A stretch of 64,000 bases of DNA, from the NCBI RefSeq assembly GCF_000002235.5, contig NW_022145596.1, forward strand, positions 26,825,299 to 26,889,298. The letters run 5' to 3'. The notes beneath the pieces are model-generated. The model did no database searches. It was not told the DNA's origin and saw only the letters and a list, made by a program, of their open reading frames with translations. This stretch comes from Strongylocentrotus purpuratus (taxonomy: Eukaryota; Echinodermata; Echinoidea; Camarodonta; Strongylocentrotidae). A program made the position numbers and the translations under genes. This document shows positions 1 through 10,303 of the stretch, one piece after another (the stretch's first letter is position 1; every line of letters begins with the position of its first letter).

Positions 1-657
1 ATTTATTTTTTGGGCGGGGGGGGGGGGGGGGGGGGGGGGAGGCAACAGCCCTTTGCCCCCATTTCCCTCTTTTCTTCTTATTCTTCTTCCTCTTCTTTCT
101 TTCCTTTTATATTTTCTTTCCCTCTCCCTTTCCCTTCTCTCTCTTATTTATTTTTTGGTGGGGGGGGAGGGAGGAGGCAAGAGCCCTTCGCCCCCGTTTC
201 CCTCTTTTCTTATTCTTTTTCCTCTTCTTTCTTTCCTTTTATTTTCCCTTTCTCTAATTTCCTTCTTTTTTTTTTCCTTCTCTCTGTCTCCCCCATCAAC
301 ATAGTAATAACGAAAGAGACCACTCTGTAATCAAGACGGCGTAAATATTCATAATTGAATGACACACGCCCTTAAAACTAAAACAACAACAACAACCATT
401 CCATTTTATACATTCGATATACTTAAATTGGCAACTATTACCTTCTGTCCCAGATCCTCATTTTAAACGACTGATGCGAAAGACTAGTCGACGCACCCTT
501 TCGAGAAAAGCCCCCACGCTTTTATCGAAAGGGTGTGTTAAAACGGTACTCCGCTCTCAACGCACCCTTTCGAGAAAAGTCCCCCCTCATTTATCGAATG
601 GGTGCGTTGAGCACACCACACCGCGCCGCACCGCACCGCACCCTTTCGATGAAAGCC
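1..657 (+). mobile_element. Right terminus of a long-inverted-repeat element (copy 1, left end outside window)
   Basis: Positions 1-290 are two pyrimidine-rich monomers of about 125 bp, each opening with a G-run after TTATTTATTTTTTGG and continuing into CTT/CCT-rich sequence. Positions 291-657 are a unique inner domain containing repeated short palindromes built on CACCCTTTCGA / TCGAAAGGGTG, ending in CGATGAAAGCC at 657. The same end sequence is the right terminus of the complete element at 727-4976, so this is read as the right end of a second family member whose other end lies before position 1. Compared with both termini of the neighbouring copy it carries a 59-bp insertion at 338-396. Open frames across it are low-complexity by-products, not genes. 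Confidence 0.7.
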
Positions 658-1040
658 TGCTCGGCGTACGCTTAGCATGCACACCCGCTGCGTGCAATTG
701 AAGTGTGAGTGATGGCTATGCGGATGGGCTTTCATCGAAAGGGTGCGGTGCGGTGCGGCGCGGTGTGGTGTGCTCAACGCACCCATTCGATAAAAGAGGG
801 GGGCCTTTTCTCGAAAGGGTGCGTTGAGAGCGGAGTACCGTTTTAACACACCCTTTCGATGAAAGCGGGGGGGCTTTTCTCGAAAGGGTGCGTCGACTAG
901 TCTTTCGCATCAGTCGTTTAAAATGAGGATCTCGCACAGAAGGTAATAGTTGCCAATTTAAGTATATCGAAAATGTATTAAATAAAATGGAATGGTCTTG
1001 ATTACAGAGTGGTCTCTTTCGTTATTACTATGTTGATGGG

Positions 1041-2332
1041 GGAGACAGAGAGAAGGAAAAAAGGGAAAGGGAAGATAAAAGGAAAGAAAGAAGAATAAGA
1101 AGAGAAGAGGGAAACGGGGGGGGGGGGGGCGAAGGACTCTTGCCCCCCCCCCCCCCCCGCCAAAAAATAAATCAGAGAGAGAGAGAAGGGAAAGGGAAAG
1201 GGAAAGAGAAGATAAAAGGAAAGAAAGAAGAGGAAGAAGAAGAAAAGATAGAAACGGGGGCAAAAGGCTTTTGCCTCCTCCCCCCCCCCCCCGCCAACAA
1301 ATAAATAGTAGAGAGAGAGAGATAGAGAGAAGGGAAAGGGAAAGGGAAAGAAAATATAAAAGGAAAGAAAGAAGAAGAAGAAGGAAAGAGGGAAACGGGG
1401 GAAGGGCGAAAGGGAGAGAGAGAGAGAGAGAGAGAAGGGAAAGGGAAATGGAAAGAGAATATAAAAGGAAAGAAAGAAGAAGAAGAAGAATAAAAAGAAA
1501 AGAGGGAAACGGGGGCGAAGGGCTCTTGCCTCCTCCCCCCCCCCGCCAACAAATAAATAGGAGAGAGAGAGAGAGAGAGAGAAGGGAAAGGGAAAGAAAA
1601 TATAAAAGGAAAGAAAGAAGAAGAAGAAGGAAAGATGGATACGGAGGAAGGGCGAAAGGTTCTTACCTCCCCCCCACCCCCTCCCGCCAAAAAAAATAAA
1701 TAACAGAGAGAGAGAGAAGGGAGAGGGAAAGAAAATCTAAAAGGAAAGAAAGAAGAGGAAAAAGAAAGAAGAAAAGAGGGAAACGGGGGCGAAGGGCTGT
1801 TGCCTCCTCCCCCCCCCCCCCCGGCAAAAAATAAATAAGAGAGAGAGAGAGAGAGAGAAGGGAAAGGGAAAGGGAAAGGGAAAGAGAAGATAAAAGGAAA
1901 GGAAAAAGAGGGAAACGGGGGCGAAGGGCTCTTGCCCCCCCCCCCCCCCCCCCGCCAAAAAATAAAAAAAGAGAGAGAAGAGAGAAGGGAGAGGGAAAGA
2001 AAATCTAAAAGGAAAGAAAGAAGAAAAGAGGGAAACGGGGGCGAGGGCTGTTGCCTCCTCCCCCCCCCCCCCCCGGCAAAAAATAAATAAGAGAGAGAGA
2101 GAGAGAGAGAGAAGGGAAAGGGAAAGGGAAAGAGAAGATAAAAGGAAAGGAAAAAGAGGGAAACGGGGGCGAAGGGCTCTTGCCCCCCCCCCCGCCAAAA
2201 AATAAAAAAAAGAGAGAGAGAGAGATAGAGAAGGGAAAGGGAAAGGGAAAGAGGAAAGAAAATATAAAAGGAAAGAAAGAAGAGGAAGAAGAATAAAAGA
2301 GGGTAACGGGGGCAAAGGGCTCTTGCCTCCTT
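1041..2332 (-). repeat. Tandem GA-rich/G-run monomers inside left inverted repeat
   Basis: About ten imperfect monomers of roughly 100-150 bp. On the minus strand each reads: TTATTTATTTTTTGGC, a G-run of 8-18, GCAAGAGCCCTTCGCCCCCG, then CTT/CCT-rich sequence. Long open frames on both strands here come from the low-complexity composition and are not genes. Confidence 0.9.
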
Positions 2333-3319
2333 TCTTTCCTATTCTCCCGCTTTTTCGTTTTTCTCTTTCTTTCTTTTCTTTCTTCTCTTTTCTTTCCTTT
2401 CTTTTCTTTTTTTCTTTTCTTTTTCTTTTTTTCTTTTCTTTCCCTTTTACTCTCTTTTTTCCCCTCCCCCTTTTCTCTTTTTTCCCGACGGCAGCGCAAT
2501 TTTACCGACAATATCCTGACAGGTGGGGGGGGGGTGTCGCACCCCCACACCCCCTTTGGAGACGCCCCTGCCTTCGCCACTGTTGGCGACCACAAGGCTA
2601 TCAATACAAATTAAGACATATTAATGAAGATTCTTTTTTAATGTTGCAGAGAGATAAGTATTTTCTCTATGAACTTGTTTAATGGACAATAAATAATATT
2701 AAAAACATGAATACTATAGCGGTATAATGGTGAGATGATTTAAGTCATACTTTTTTTCAATTTGATTGGAGTGGACTTGAGGGTGGGGGTGGGGGTCCCC
2801 CTAAGATCTCGGCCGTTTCACAACCGATCGCCGCGAAAATGCATATTTATGGTAATTTATGCAAACAAGGTCAGAGAATTCACGTTTTTACCCATAAATC
2901 ATATATAATTCATATTCGAGCGTTCTTTTTCACTTCATATATTCGTTAGAATAATAATACGACAACAAAGTTGGAAGAGCCAGTTTATCCCTAAGTTATC
3001 TCTTGTTTTGATAATTTGTATTTATGTATTATATTATTTTGTTATTTCATTTCATTTCTAACCACAATTCAACTATTTTTACCCAAAATCAAACATTAAC
3101 TTGAAACAAGACCAAATAACCAATGTTTTATCTTTTTTTTAAAGAATAAATGGTATTTCCATATGTTTGGTACATAAATCACAAAAATGAGCGATTTTAG
3201 GGCTGACATGCAAAAACAAAAGGTCACGTGACTCCGCAATTATACGTCCGATTTTCAACAAAAAAATGTTTCAAAAGATGCGTAAGACTCGAAAACGGTA
3301 AAAATTAACGTGTTTTTTT
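2333..3319. other. Internal non-coding part of the long-TIR element
   Basis: C/T-rich sequence to about 2490, then unremarkable A+T-rich DNA with a short G-run at 2523-2533. No frame shows recognisable protein similarity and I see no RNA gene. Confidence 0.5.
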
Positions 3320-3760
3320 TACACGTTTTTTTCACAGGGCGGAGCCCTCAGAAGCTCAGGGGTATTAAACATCAAAATTAACGTCGGATGAGCATAATTT
3401 TATACCTTATTTGTGACAGTGGCAGGACACAATTTGGAGTTGGGTCCAGGGGGCGGAGCCCCCAGAAGCTCAGGAGTTTTGTCCATTAAATAATTATTAT
3501 TTTATACCTTATTTGTGACACAGGGGTCACGAATTGGCGTGGGGTCCAGGGGGCGGAGCACCCGGAAGCTCAGGGGTTTTGGGCAATAAATAACGGTCAG
3601 ATGAGCATATTTTTATATCTATTTGTGACACTGGAAGGACACAAATTGGTGTTGGATCCAAGGGGCGGAGCCCCAAGAAGGTGAGGGGTTTTATACATCA
3701 AATTATCGTCAGATGAGCATATTTATATATCTATTTGTGACACTGGCAGAACACAAATTC
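3320..3760 (+). repeat. Four-copy tandem repeat (about 110 bp) within the long-TIR element
   Basis: Four imperfect copies share a core resembling GGGCGGAGCCCCCAGAAGC, then TCAGGGGTTTT, a TCAGATGAGCATA-type stretch and TTTGTGACACTGGCAGGACA. Copies begin near 3339, 3452, 3550 and 3661. They are non-coding, with divergence of roughly 10-20% by eye. Confidence 0.85.
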
Positions 3761-4111
3761 TTCTTCCTCTTCCTCTTCTTTCTTTCCTTTTATCTTCTCT
3801 TTCCCTCTCCTTCTCCAACATAAGATGCAAGACGGATATATATCGACTCACCTTCTTTCCAAGAACCATACGGGCCTGGAATTTACTTCCCCCCCCCCAG
3901 CATCTTTGCCTGCGACGCAGTCGAAACCTTCAAAGCCAGACTGGAAGCCATCCAAGGGGGTAATATAATCATAGTCCCTCCCCACAACTGCAATGTGATG
4001 GGACTTAATTCTAAAATGTTCTAGAAGCAACAAACACTCTCTCTCGAACGATAACGTTCTTATTGGTCATCTTCATATCCCTCTTGAGGATCAGGACCAG
4101 GATCAGAACAG

Positions 4112-4650
4112 ATTCTCTCTCTCTCTCTCTTATTTATTTTTTGGCGGGGGGGGGGGGGGAGGAGGAGGCAAGAGCCCTTCGCCCCTGTTTCCCTCTTTTC
4201 TTATTCTTTTTCCTCTTCTTTCTTTCCTTTTATATTTTCTTTCCCTTTCCCTTCACTCTCTCTCTCTCTTATTTATTTTGTTGGCGGGGGGGGGGGGGGG
4301 AAGAGCCCTTCGCCCTTCCCCCGTTTCCCTCTTTCCTTCTTATTCCTCTTCTTTCTTTCCTTTTATATTTTCTTTCCCTCTCCCTTCTCTCTCTCTTATT
4401 TATTTTTGGCGGGGGGGGGGGGAGGGCAAGAGCCCTTCGCCCCCGTTTCCCTCTTTTCTTCTTATTCTTCTTCCTCTTCTTTCTTTCCTTTTATCTTCTC
4501 TTTCCCTTTCCCTTCTCTCTCTCTCTGATTTATTTTTTGGCGGGGGGGGGGGGGGGGGGGGCAAGAGCTTTCCCTTCCCCCCTTCGTTTCCCTCTTCTCT
4601 TCTTATTCTTCTTTCTTTCCTTTTATCTTCCCTTTCCCTTTTTTCCTTCT
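4112..4650 (+). repeat. Tandem G-run/CT-rich monomers inside right inverted repeat
   Basis: Four to five monomers of the same family as 1041-2332 but in the opposite orientation. They form the inner part of the right terminal inverted repeat of the element at 727-4976. Confidence 0.9.
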
Positions 4651-5051
4651 CTCTGTCTCCCCCATCAACATAGTAATAACGAAAGAGACCACTCTGTAAT
4701 CAAGACCATTCCATTTTATTTAATACATTTTCGATATACTTAAATTGGCAACTATTACCTTCTGTGCGAGATCCTCATTTTAAACGACTGATGCGAAAGA
4801 CTAGTCGACGCACCCTTTCGAGAAAAGCCCCCCCCCGCTTTCATCGAAAGGGTGTGTTAAAACGGTACTCCGCTCTCAACGCACCCTTTCGAGAAAAGGC
4901 CCCCCTCTTTTATCGAATGGGTGCGTTGAGCACACCACACCGCGCCGCACCGCACCACACCCTTTCGATGAAAGCCATGCGGATGGCTATGATGGGGGCC
5001 GAAGTGTCGGCAGCAGATGCATTGAGTGTTTGCCGTGATAAATGTTAATAT

Positions 5052-5630
5052 GTTCCTGACTTAGAGGTAGACCTAGGTGATGTATTGATGCATCATGTTG
5101 CAGCGTCCGTGACAGTGATGATGTTCATCCCAATATGCAATATCGACCATGAATCAAATGATTGTGAATTTGTTGGTGTTACAAGTGTTGAAGGTGCTGA
5201 TGCATTGTTGGAAAGACCAATTGAATCAAATAATGATCTTGATATATAGAGCTGAATGGGAAGACGCATCATTTTTTTATGCATATCTAAATGATATTAT
5301 AGTCTCTGATACTTTCAGATTTAGAAGTAGGTCTATACTATACTCTGTAGTAGCTCAATATATGCTGATGATGATTCAGTTCGAAAAGGAATAAATTACG
5401 AGATTGGGCTGTGAATTCAGATATCCCGCTAGTACATGTTTCTAGCCTCCTGAAATCTTACAAGGGAGTGTGCCAAGTCTGCCAAAATATGCAAGAACTT
5501 TGTATCAACACATTTAGTGGATTGTGAGTGTGATAAGAAAGAGGTAGCTGGTGGGAATTACCCTCATTTTGGCATTTGCAATCATTTAAAGTCGCAATTG
5601 GCCAAGAACCTCAATTTGAACAAATAGTAA
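5052..5630 (+). pseudogene. Decayed 'transposase domain-containing protein' remnant (EnSpm/CACTA-like)
   Basis: No single frame is open, but successive frames give pieces in the right order. These are an acidic stretch (5052-5252), NKLRDWAVNSDIP followed by SSLLK (about 5390-5455), PSLPKYARTLYQH (about 5465-5517), and EVAGGNYPHFGICNHLK (about 5549-5600). The order LR-WA-x-I, LL, LPKDARTLL, then GG-Y-HFG is one I recognise from the N-terminal part of multi-copy metazoan proteins annotated as transposase domain-containing (EnSpm/CACTA-like). At least two frameshifts and several stops make it a dead copy. The long-TIR element at 727-4976 inserted just upstream, perhaps within the same decayed element. 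Family assignment is from memory of the motif pattern. Confidence 0.5.
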
Positions 5631-5964
5631 ATAGGAAAAACTAGTGGGGGCGGGGGTAACACTGATCGATCCCATAATTTTCATTCACAATTTTCATTCA
5701 CAAATTTGATTATTGCTGCATTTTTATTCTCATTTTCAAATTAGTTTTTATTGTTTATGCACATGTATATTAAATTGCTATAATTTGAACTGAAGGTAAA
5801 TATTCTAATTATTTATTTCAAAATTCTGACGTTCTTTATTAATACATTCAATTCTATATAGCTCTTCCAAATCCCAATACTTTTTTCTCCTATAATCCCT
5901 GCAATTCTGAAATTTAAATATTAAATCCTGCATTTCATATCGTCAACTTCACAACAAATTCCAG

Positions 5965-6111
5965 ATTCCTCTACCCGTCCAGATCCAGCTATACCTCGAT
6001 CATCCAGAACAGCATCAACAGCACCAAGGACCCCTTCGACATCGACCCCATCAACCTCCAGAACACTGTCGACCCCAACGACCCCATTGACCTCAACATT
6101 CAGAAATATGG
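5965..6111 (+). CDS. Penultimate coding exon of an unidentified Ser/Thr/Pro-rich protein
   Basis: An open stretch of 49 codons rich in Ser, Thr, Pro and Arg, with repeated STP-type motifs such as TPSTSTPSTS. It is preceded by a possible acceptor (ATTCCAG at 5958-5964) and followed by a strong donor, G|GTATGT, at 6112. It ends in phase 1, which joins exactly to the exon at 7231. The frame stays open upstream only to a TAA at 5922, so the exon start is the less certain boundary. The composition suggests a disordered linker or tail. I do not recognise the protein and no upstream exon was found. Confidence 0.5.
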
Positions 6112-7230
6112 GTATGTCATTTGGCATTTTATTCATTTTGTATTTAGTTATACATGTAGACAGGATAGCACTTCTTAGTATTCGTTATAGTTGTGCCCTG
6201 CACACAAAGTACAAATGTACCGGATTAATGTACGTTTGTGTAGGAAATAGATGCTAACAAATGCTAGTATCTTTTTCCTGATTATATTGAGAAACTGCAT
6301 TGTGATCACTTACAAAACTATTCAACAACAAAAAATCATGAAATACTGCTTATAGCAGTATTTTGTTGGAAACAATTCTGAATGCAGGGTGCCACAAAAA
6401 ACAAAACACAGTCAATTGATTTGTTTCTTGTATAAGCAACTAACGATATAGCTTTGTGTTTTTGTTTCTACTTTGAAGCCCCTCGAGCTCTCTCAAGTAT
6501 TGGGAGCTTACGTAAATACAAAAAAAAAGTATTGGGAGCTTCACATTTCACTTCAATTTTATAATGATGTGAAAGAGAATGCCACTCTTCTTCAAACATT
6601 TTTCCTAAAAATTAGAAAGAATACAAACTTACTAATTAAGGGTTTTGTGTTGTATGCAGAAAATGCAAATTTTGTATTCTTTCATCCATATTCTACTTCA
6701 AACACATTTGTTAGGGCAATATTCTATTTGCAGAAGTGTCCGGGTGTTAATGACATCCTCTTTTATATCATACCATTTAAGTGAGATTGTGCCATCTATT
6801 CTTTGGCTAATGTTGGGATCCAACACTTAAGAGGGGCTTTAAACTGTTATCAATCAAGCATCTCAACACTGAGCAAACAGATACTATAAATTAGTTCTTT
6901 CTATTGAAGAATATTACTGCCATTTTACCTCAAATGTATATTTCCTTTGTTAAGAAGAGTGTTTGATGCTATTCTAATTAAACAAGACAAAAATAAATCC
7001 ATTCCTTTCTAATTTCCATACGTCTGGGTCATTCGCTCTAAAGTTTGAACGAAGTTATTTTCATGACAAAGTACTTCTATCCATGAAATTTCATCAAAAC
7101 TAGGGAGGATGTGCCACTCAGGACTACTTCCCTTGAATGCCGTACTATTTGATTAATATCCGTACTATTTCAAGGTGATGTTTCCATGATCTGCTTTTAA
7201 ATCTTGTTCTTGTTCTTTTTTTTGCCGCAG
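6112..7230 (+). other. Intron of the Ser/Thr/Pro-rich gene
   Basis: It runs from GTATGT (6112) to a T-rich tract ending GCCGCAG (7230). The content is A+T-rich. Short open frames inside it (for example 6473-6784) have no recognisable similarity and are treated as chance. Confidence 0.5.
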
Positions 7231-7280
7231 ATGTCGAAGTTGTACCACCACAAGCTAGACAAGATTTTGATTCCGACTAA
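7231..7280 (+). CDS. Terminal coding exon, acidic C-terminus, of the same unidentified gene
   Basis: It follows a good polypyrimidine tract and acceptor (TTTTTTTTGCCGCAG). Joined in phase 1 to the 5965-6111 exon it reads an Asp codon, then VEVVPPQARQDFDSD and TAA at 7278-7280. An acidic C-terminal tail and a polyadenylation signal 95 bp downstream support a true gene end. The function is unknown. Confidence 0.55.
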
Positions 7281-7374
7281 CCCATTCTTTAAAGGTCCAT
7301 TGCCTTAGGAAATTAAAACTTTTATGTCTTGTATCAAGACCCTTTTAAAGCAACATAATAGCAATTGTTTCATA

Positions 7375-7380
7375 AATAAA
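7375..7380 (+). promoter_or_regulatory. Polyadenylation signal AATAAA
   Basis: A canonical hexamer 95 bp after the stop codon at 7280, followed by T-rich sequence. It fits the 3' end of the preceding plus-strand gene. Confidence 0.5.
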
Positions 7381-7558
7381 TGCCTCCTTATATTTTTTAC
7401 AAATTTTTGAAACCTCTCCAAGTTGCTCGTCTAATGGTGGACCCCGCCCCTTACAATTCTCAGAGTTCCTCGGAATGATTGACCAAAGGATTAGTGATGT
7501 TATATCAAGAACGATCTCCGCTTAGGCAAGCTACGGTGCTTGCTAGCCAGCTCTGCAG

Positions 7559-7664
7559 GCATTATGTTTTGTACACAAACATAAACAATAACTTTTGTTA
7601 TTAAATAGTGTGCATTATGTTTTGTACACAAACATAAACAATAACTTTTGTTATTAAATAGTGT
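7559..7664 (+). repeat. Perfect 53-bp direct duplication
   Basis: Two identical adjacent 53-bp copies (7559-7611, 7612-7664). Each contains an AATAACTTTTGTTATT inverted motif. The perfect identity implies a recent duplication. The rest of 7381-8416 is A+T-rich with no supported gene. Confidence 0.9.
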
Positions 7665-8416
7665 GCTATGCATCTTTACTTGTTATTTGTTGTGGTGAAA
7701 TTTCACTAATGGCCCAATTTTAAAAAGAGAGCTATACCATGAGTCGAAGAAGGTCGTAATTGATTTGAATGCCTATATAACGTGTGAACTAAATGTATGC
7801 TATAAAGAATTTCAAAGGTAAGAAAAAATATTTCATATATCTAAGTGACTGAATGTTTTTCGTACTACCTTCTTCTCAATTTAAAGAAATATTGAAAGTG
7901 GTATACCAGAGTGAAGAAACTTGTGTTTTTCCCTTTACAAGCTCTGCATGCTCCTTCTTACTTCACTTTCAAATTTCCTCTCTTGTTATATAAACATTTA
8001 GCAATTGCTTTACTTCACACATTCAAGCAATGTATACTATCCCTCCTAAAAAAAAACAGTTTGTAGATGTGTTAATAGATATGGCGACGAAATGTATCAG
8101 CATAAAAAATGTTGGCATTCTCTGAATTTTATTTTTTATTTTTTTATGGAACATTGTTTACATTAATTGCCTAGTTCTTGGTATGCAAATGGTGGACACT
8201 TTATTAATTTCTTTATATTTTTGTGCTGTACATATGTAGAGGAATCTTGTCATAAGCGATCATGTTCGTCTGCCAGAAAGTTTGTTTGGTTTTACTCGGG
8301 AAGTTGTGAGGATCGTTTATTATATTCGTACAATGAATTTCAGTATGTTATGTTGTGTTACGTGTAAGCGACACTTCATTTTATAACAGCTCCTATCGTC
8401 CTAGCATTCATTGATA

Positions 8417-8570
8417 TAGTGTGGTACGGTATGTCACTGAAACAGCTCCCGTAGGACTTTTGTGCCAAAATTGATTTTTTGGCATTTTTGGATTGATTGG
8501 GGTCCAAGCTATCAGAAATTGATGGGGTTCAAATTTTCCCGACCCTCAACCCCTCTCTGGGGGGGGGGGG
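8417..8570 (+). repeat. Left terminal inverted repeat of the 7.84-kb transposon
   Basis: It matches the reverse complement of about 16095-16253 with short gaps. A G-run at 8559-8572 marks the point where similarity becomes hard to follow. Confidence 0.75.
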
Positions 8571-8904
8571 GGGTAGTTTCCTATCATGAGACCCCCTAAA
8601 ATTGGGTGTGTCATTTATCTAATGACTGGTTTCACAAAACTTGAGTTGTTTTCTAGAACTGTGATTATCCCTCAACAGCGAGAAAGGTAATTTGAAGACT
8701 TTTAGTTGGATAAACCCTCTAACCAACCCATCCCCATCTCTACCCCACCCCCGTCAGCCCAAATTGCATACCTTTGTCATTGTTCGGCCAGCTGTTTTAA
8801 GGTGTAGTATTTTATTACCATTATCATATTTACTAGCCCATTTTCAAACACAAAGAGACAGAAACAAACATACAGACAACCTTCATGTATACACATCTAC
8901 CCCC

Positions 8905-9040
8905 CCCACACACACACACACACATACGCACACACACACACGTTCACGCACACGCACACACACCCTTCCTCCCAACGCACATACTCACACACACCCAAAC
9001 ATTTACAGGCAAGTGCGCTCGCGCGCACACAGCGCGCACA
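8905..9040 (+). repeat. (CA)n-rich microsatellite
   Basis: An interrupted CACACA/CACGCA array inside the transposon, between the left terminus and the gene. Peptides such as THTHTHT read from it are artefacts. Confidence 0.95.
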
Positions 9041-10140
9041 CATTCCTACATAATTATGCTGCTCTGTGATCATTGTCTCCAGCTCTTCTGTGGTAAAAGT
9101 TGTTTTGTTCATTGGTCTTCGCAAGTTTGACAGAATAAAGACCCCTATTTTGCAGTAAATTGCCTGATTTTCCAAGGTAAGCATAAACATATAGCTTTTG
9201 CAAATCTAGATTTTAAAATTTGTGATGTGGGTCTTCATTATCGGTTAGAGAAGAAGAAAATAAATTGAAAAAAAAAGAGAGATCTTTATTACTCTTGATC
9301 AATCAATCAATTTAGATGGTTAAATTGACAAATTGGTAAACATTGTATGCATTGATATATATATATATATATATAAGATCATGGACCTATTACGGAAGGA
9401 CATTCAACGTTATTCTGTCTTTGATCCAATGACATCCACCGCCTTCTGATTATGTGCATCTTAATGAGAACATTCAGCTGTTTTAACAACACGACTGTTT
9501 AAGCATTTTCGGTCATTAACAAAGGAGCAGTATCCCTCTAATGTGTTTTGTGTGGATGGTGTGCTCTGTAAGAGTGTGTATTAAATAAAAAGAATTACCA
9601 ATGGGGAGCAGCAAAGTTGAAAAGCAGACGATTTTGGTGATATAAAATTTATTATTACTGATTCGTACACTTACGCACGCACCAATGACCTTATAAAACA
9701 ATTAGAAGGCCATGATCTTTATAAGCCATGTGCGTTGTAATTCTGCAATATTATGAGGAAATTGGGGAAAACGTAATTTTAAATAAAAAACAATCCAAAT
9801 ATAACCCATCGGGTAATATCAACATGTTATTCAAAAATAAAACACAGTTACACGGTACAACAATTTCCGATTATTAATGACAACTGCACATCGATTTCTC
9901 ATGATTTAAGCGATTTATTATCTTCTGTGCTTATTAACACGTTTAATATCACTATCTTGATTCTGTCCTGGCTTATTGGCGGTGGACTTCGTGAGATCAA
10001 AGTGAAGAAACATGTAGGGAATGTTATTGAGACGACATTGACGGAGACAATCACAATGAATTTGTTAACAAAACGACGAATGTCCATTCGGAATAGGTCC
10101 ATGATAAGATTAACATATCAGAGTACACATTTGTTTCCCC

Positions 10141-10184
10141 CGTTTGAGAAACTTTGAGAAACTTTGAGAAACTTTGAGAAAAGG
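10141..10184 (+). repeat. Four-copy 11-bp tandem repeat upstream of the transposon gene
   Basis: TTTGAGAAACT is repeated about four times, 120 bp before the start codon. It could be a transposase-binding or promoter repeat, but nothing in the sequence decides this. Confidence 0.85.
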
Positions 10185-10303
10185 AAATGACAGAATTTTA
10201 GAGAAATTCATGGTTGATTTAGGTGGAAATAAATCAAAACTGGTTCGGCGGAGTCTTTTTGTATCTTTGTGTTTTTAGGATGAGATGAACAGTTCTAGCA
10301 ACC

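Larger units (their letters stand above)
727..4976. mobile_element. Non-autonomous long-TIR element, 9-bp target duplication, Mutator-like or foldback type
   Basis: The element starts GGCTTTCATCGAAAGGGTG at 727 and ends with the inverse complement at 4976. It is flanked on both sides by the identical 9-mer ATGCGGATG (718-726 and 4977-4985). Each terminal repeat has a unique domain of about 315 bp (727-1045 and 4651-4976) followed inward by purine/pyrimidine-rich tandem monomers (1041-2332 and 4112-4650). The centre (2333-4111) has no plausible gene, only the tandem array at 3320-3760 and simple sequence. A 9-bp duplication with long terminal inverted repeats is typical of Mutator-like elements; tandem monomers inside the repeats recall sea-urchin TU foldback elements, which are reported with different repeat units. 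No transposase is encoded, so movement must have been in trans. Confidence 0.8.

Noticed and set aside
290..1045. Large palindrome read as one foldback element centred at about 690
   Set aside because: The two arms are ends of two different elements; 9-bp duplicates at 718-726 and 4977-4985 define the real element as 727-4976.
1172..2604. Long overlapping open frames on both strands rich in SLSLSLSFPF or RERERERK
   Set aside because: They lie wholly in GA/CT-rich tandem monomers with G runs; they are low-complexity by-products with no domain.
6473..6784. 103-codon open frame
   Set aside because: Inside the intron between two phase-matched exons, A+T-rich, no recognisable similarity.
8692..9190. 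Overlapping open frames with THTHTHT repeats
   Set aside because: Translation of a (CA)n microsatellite.
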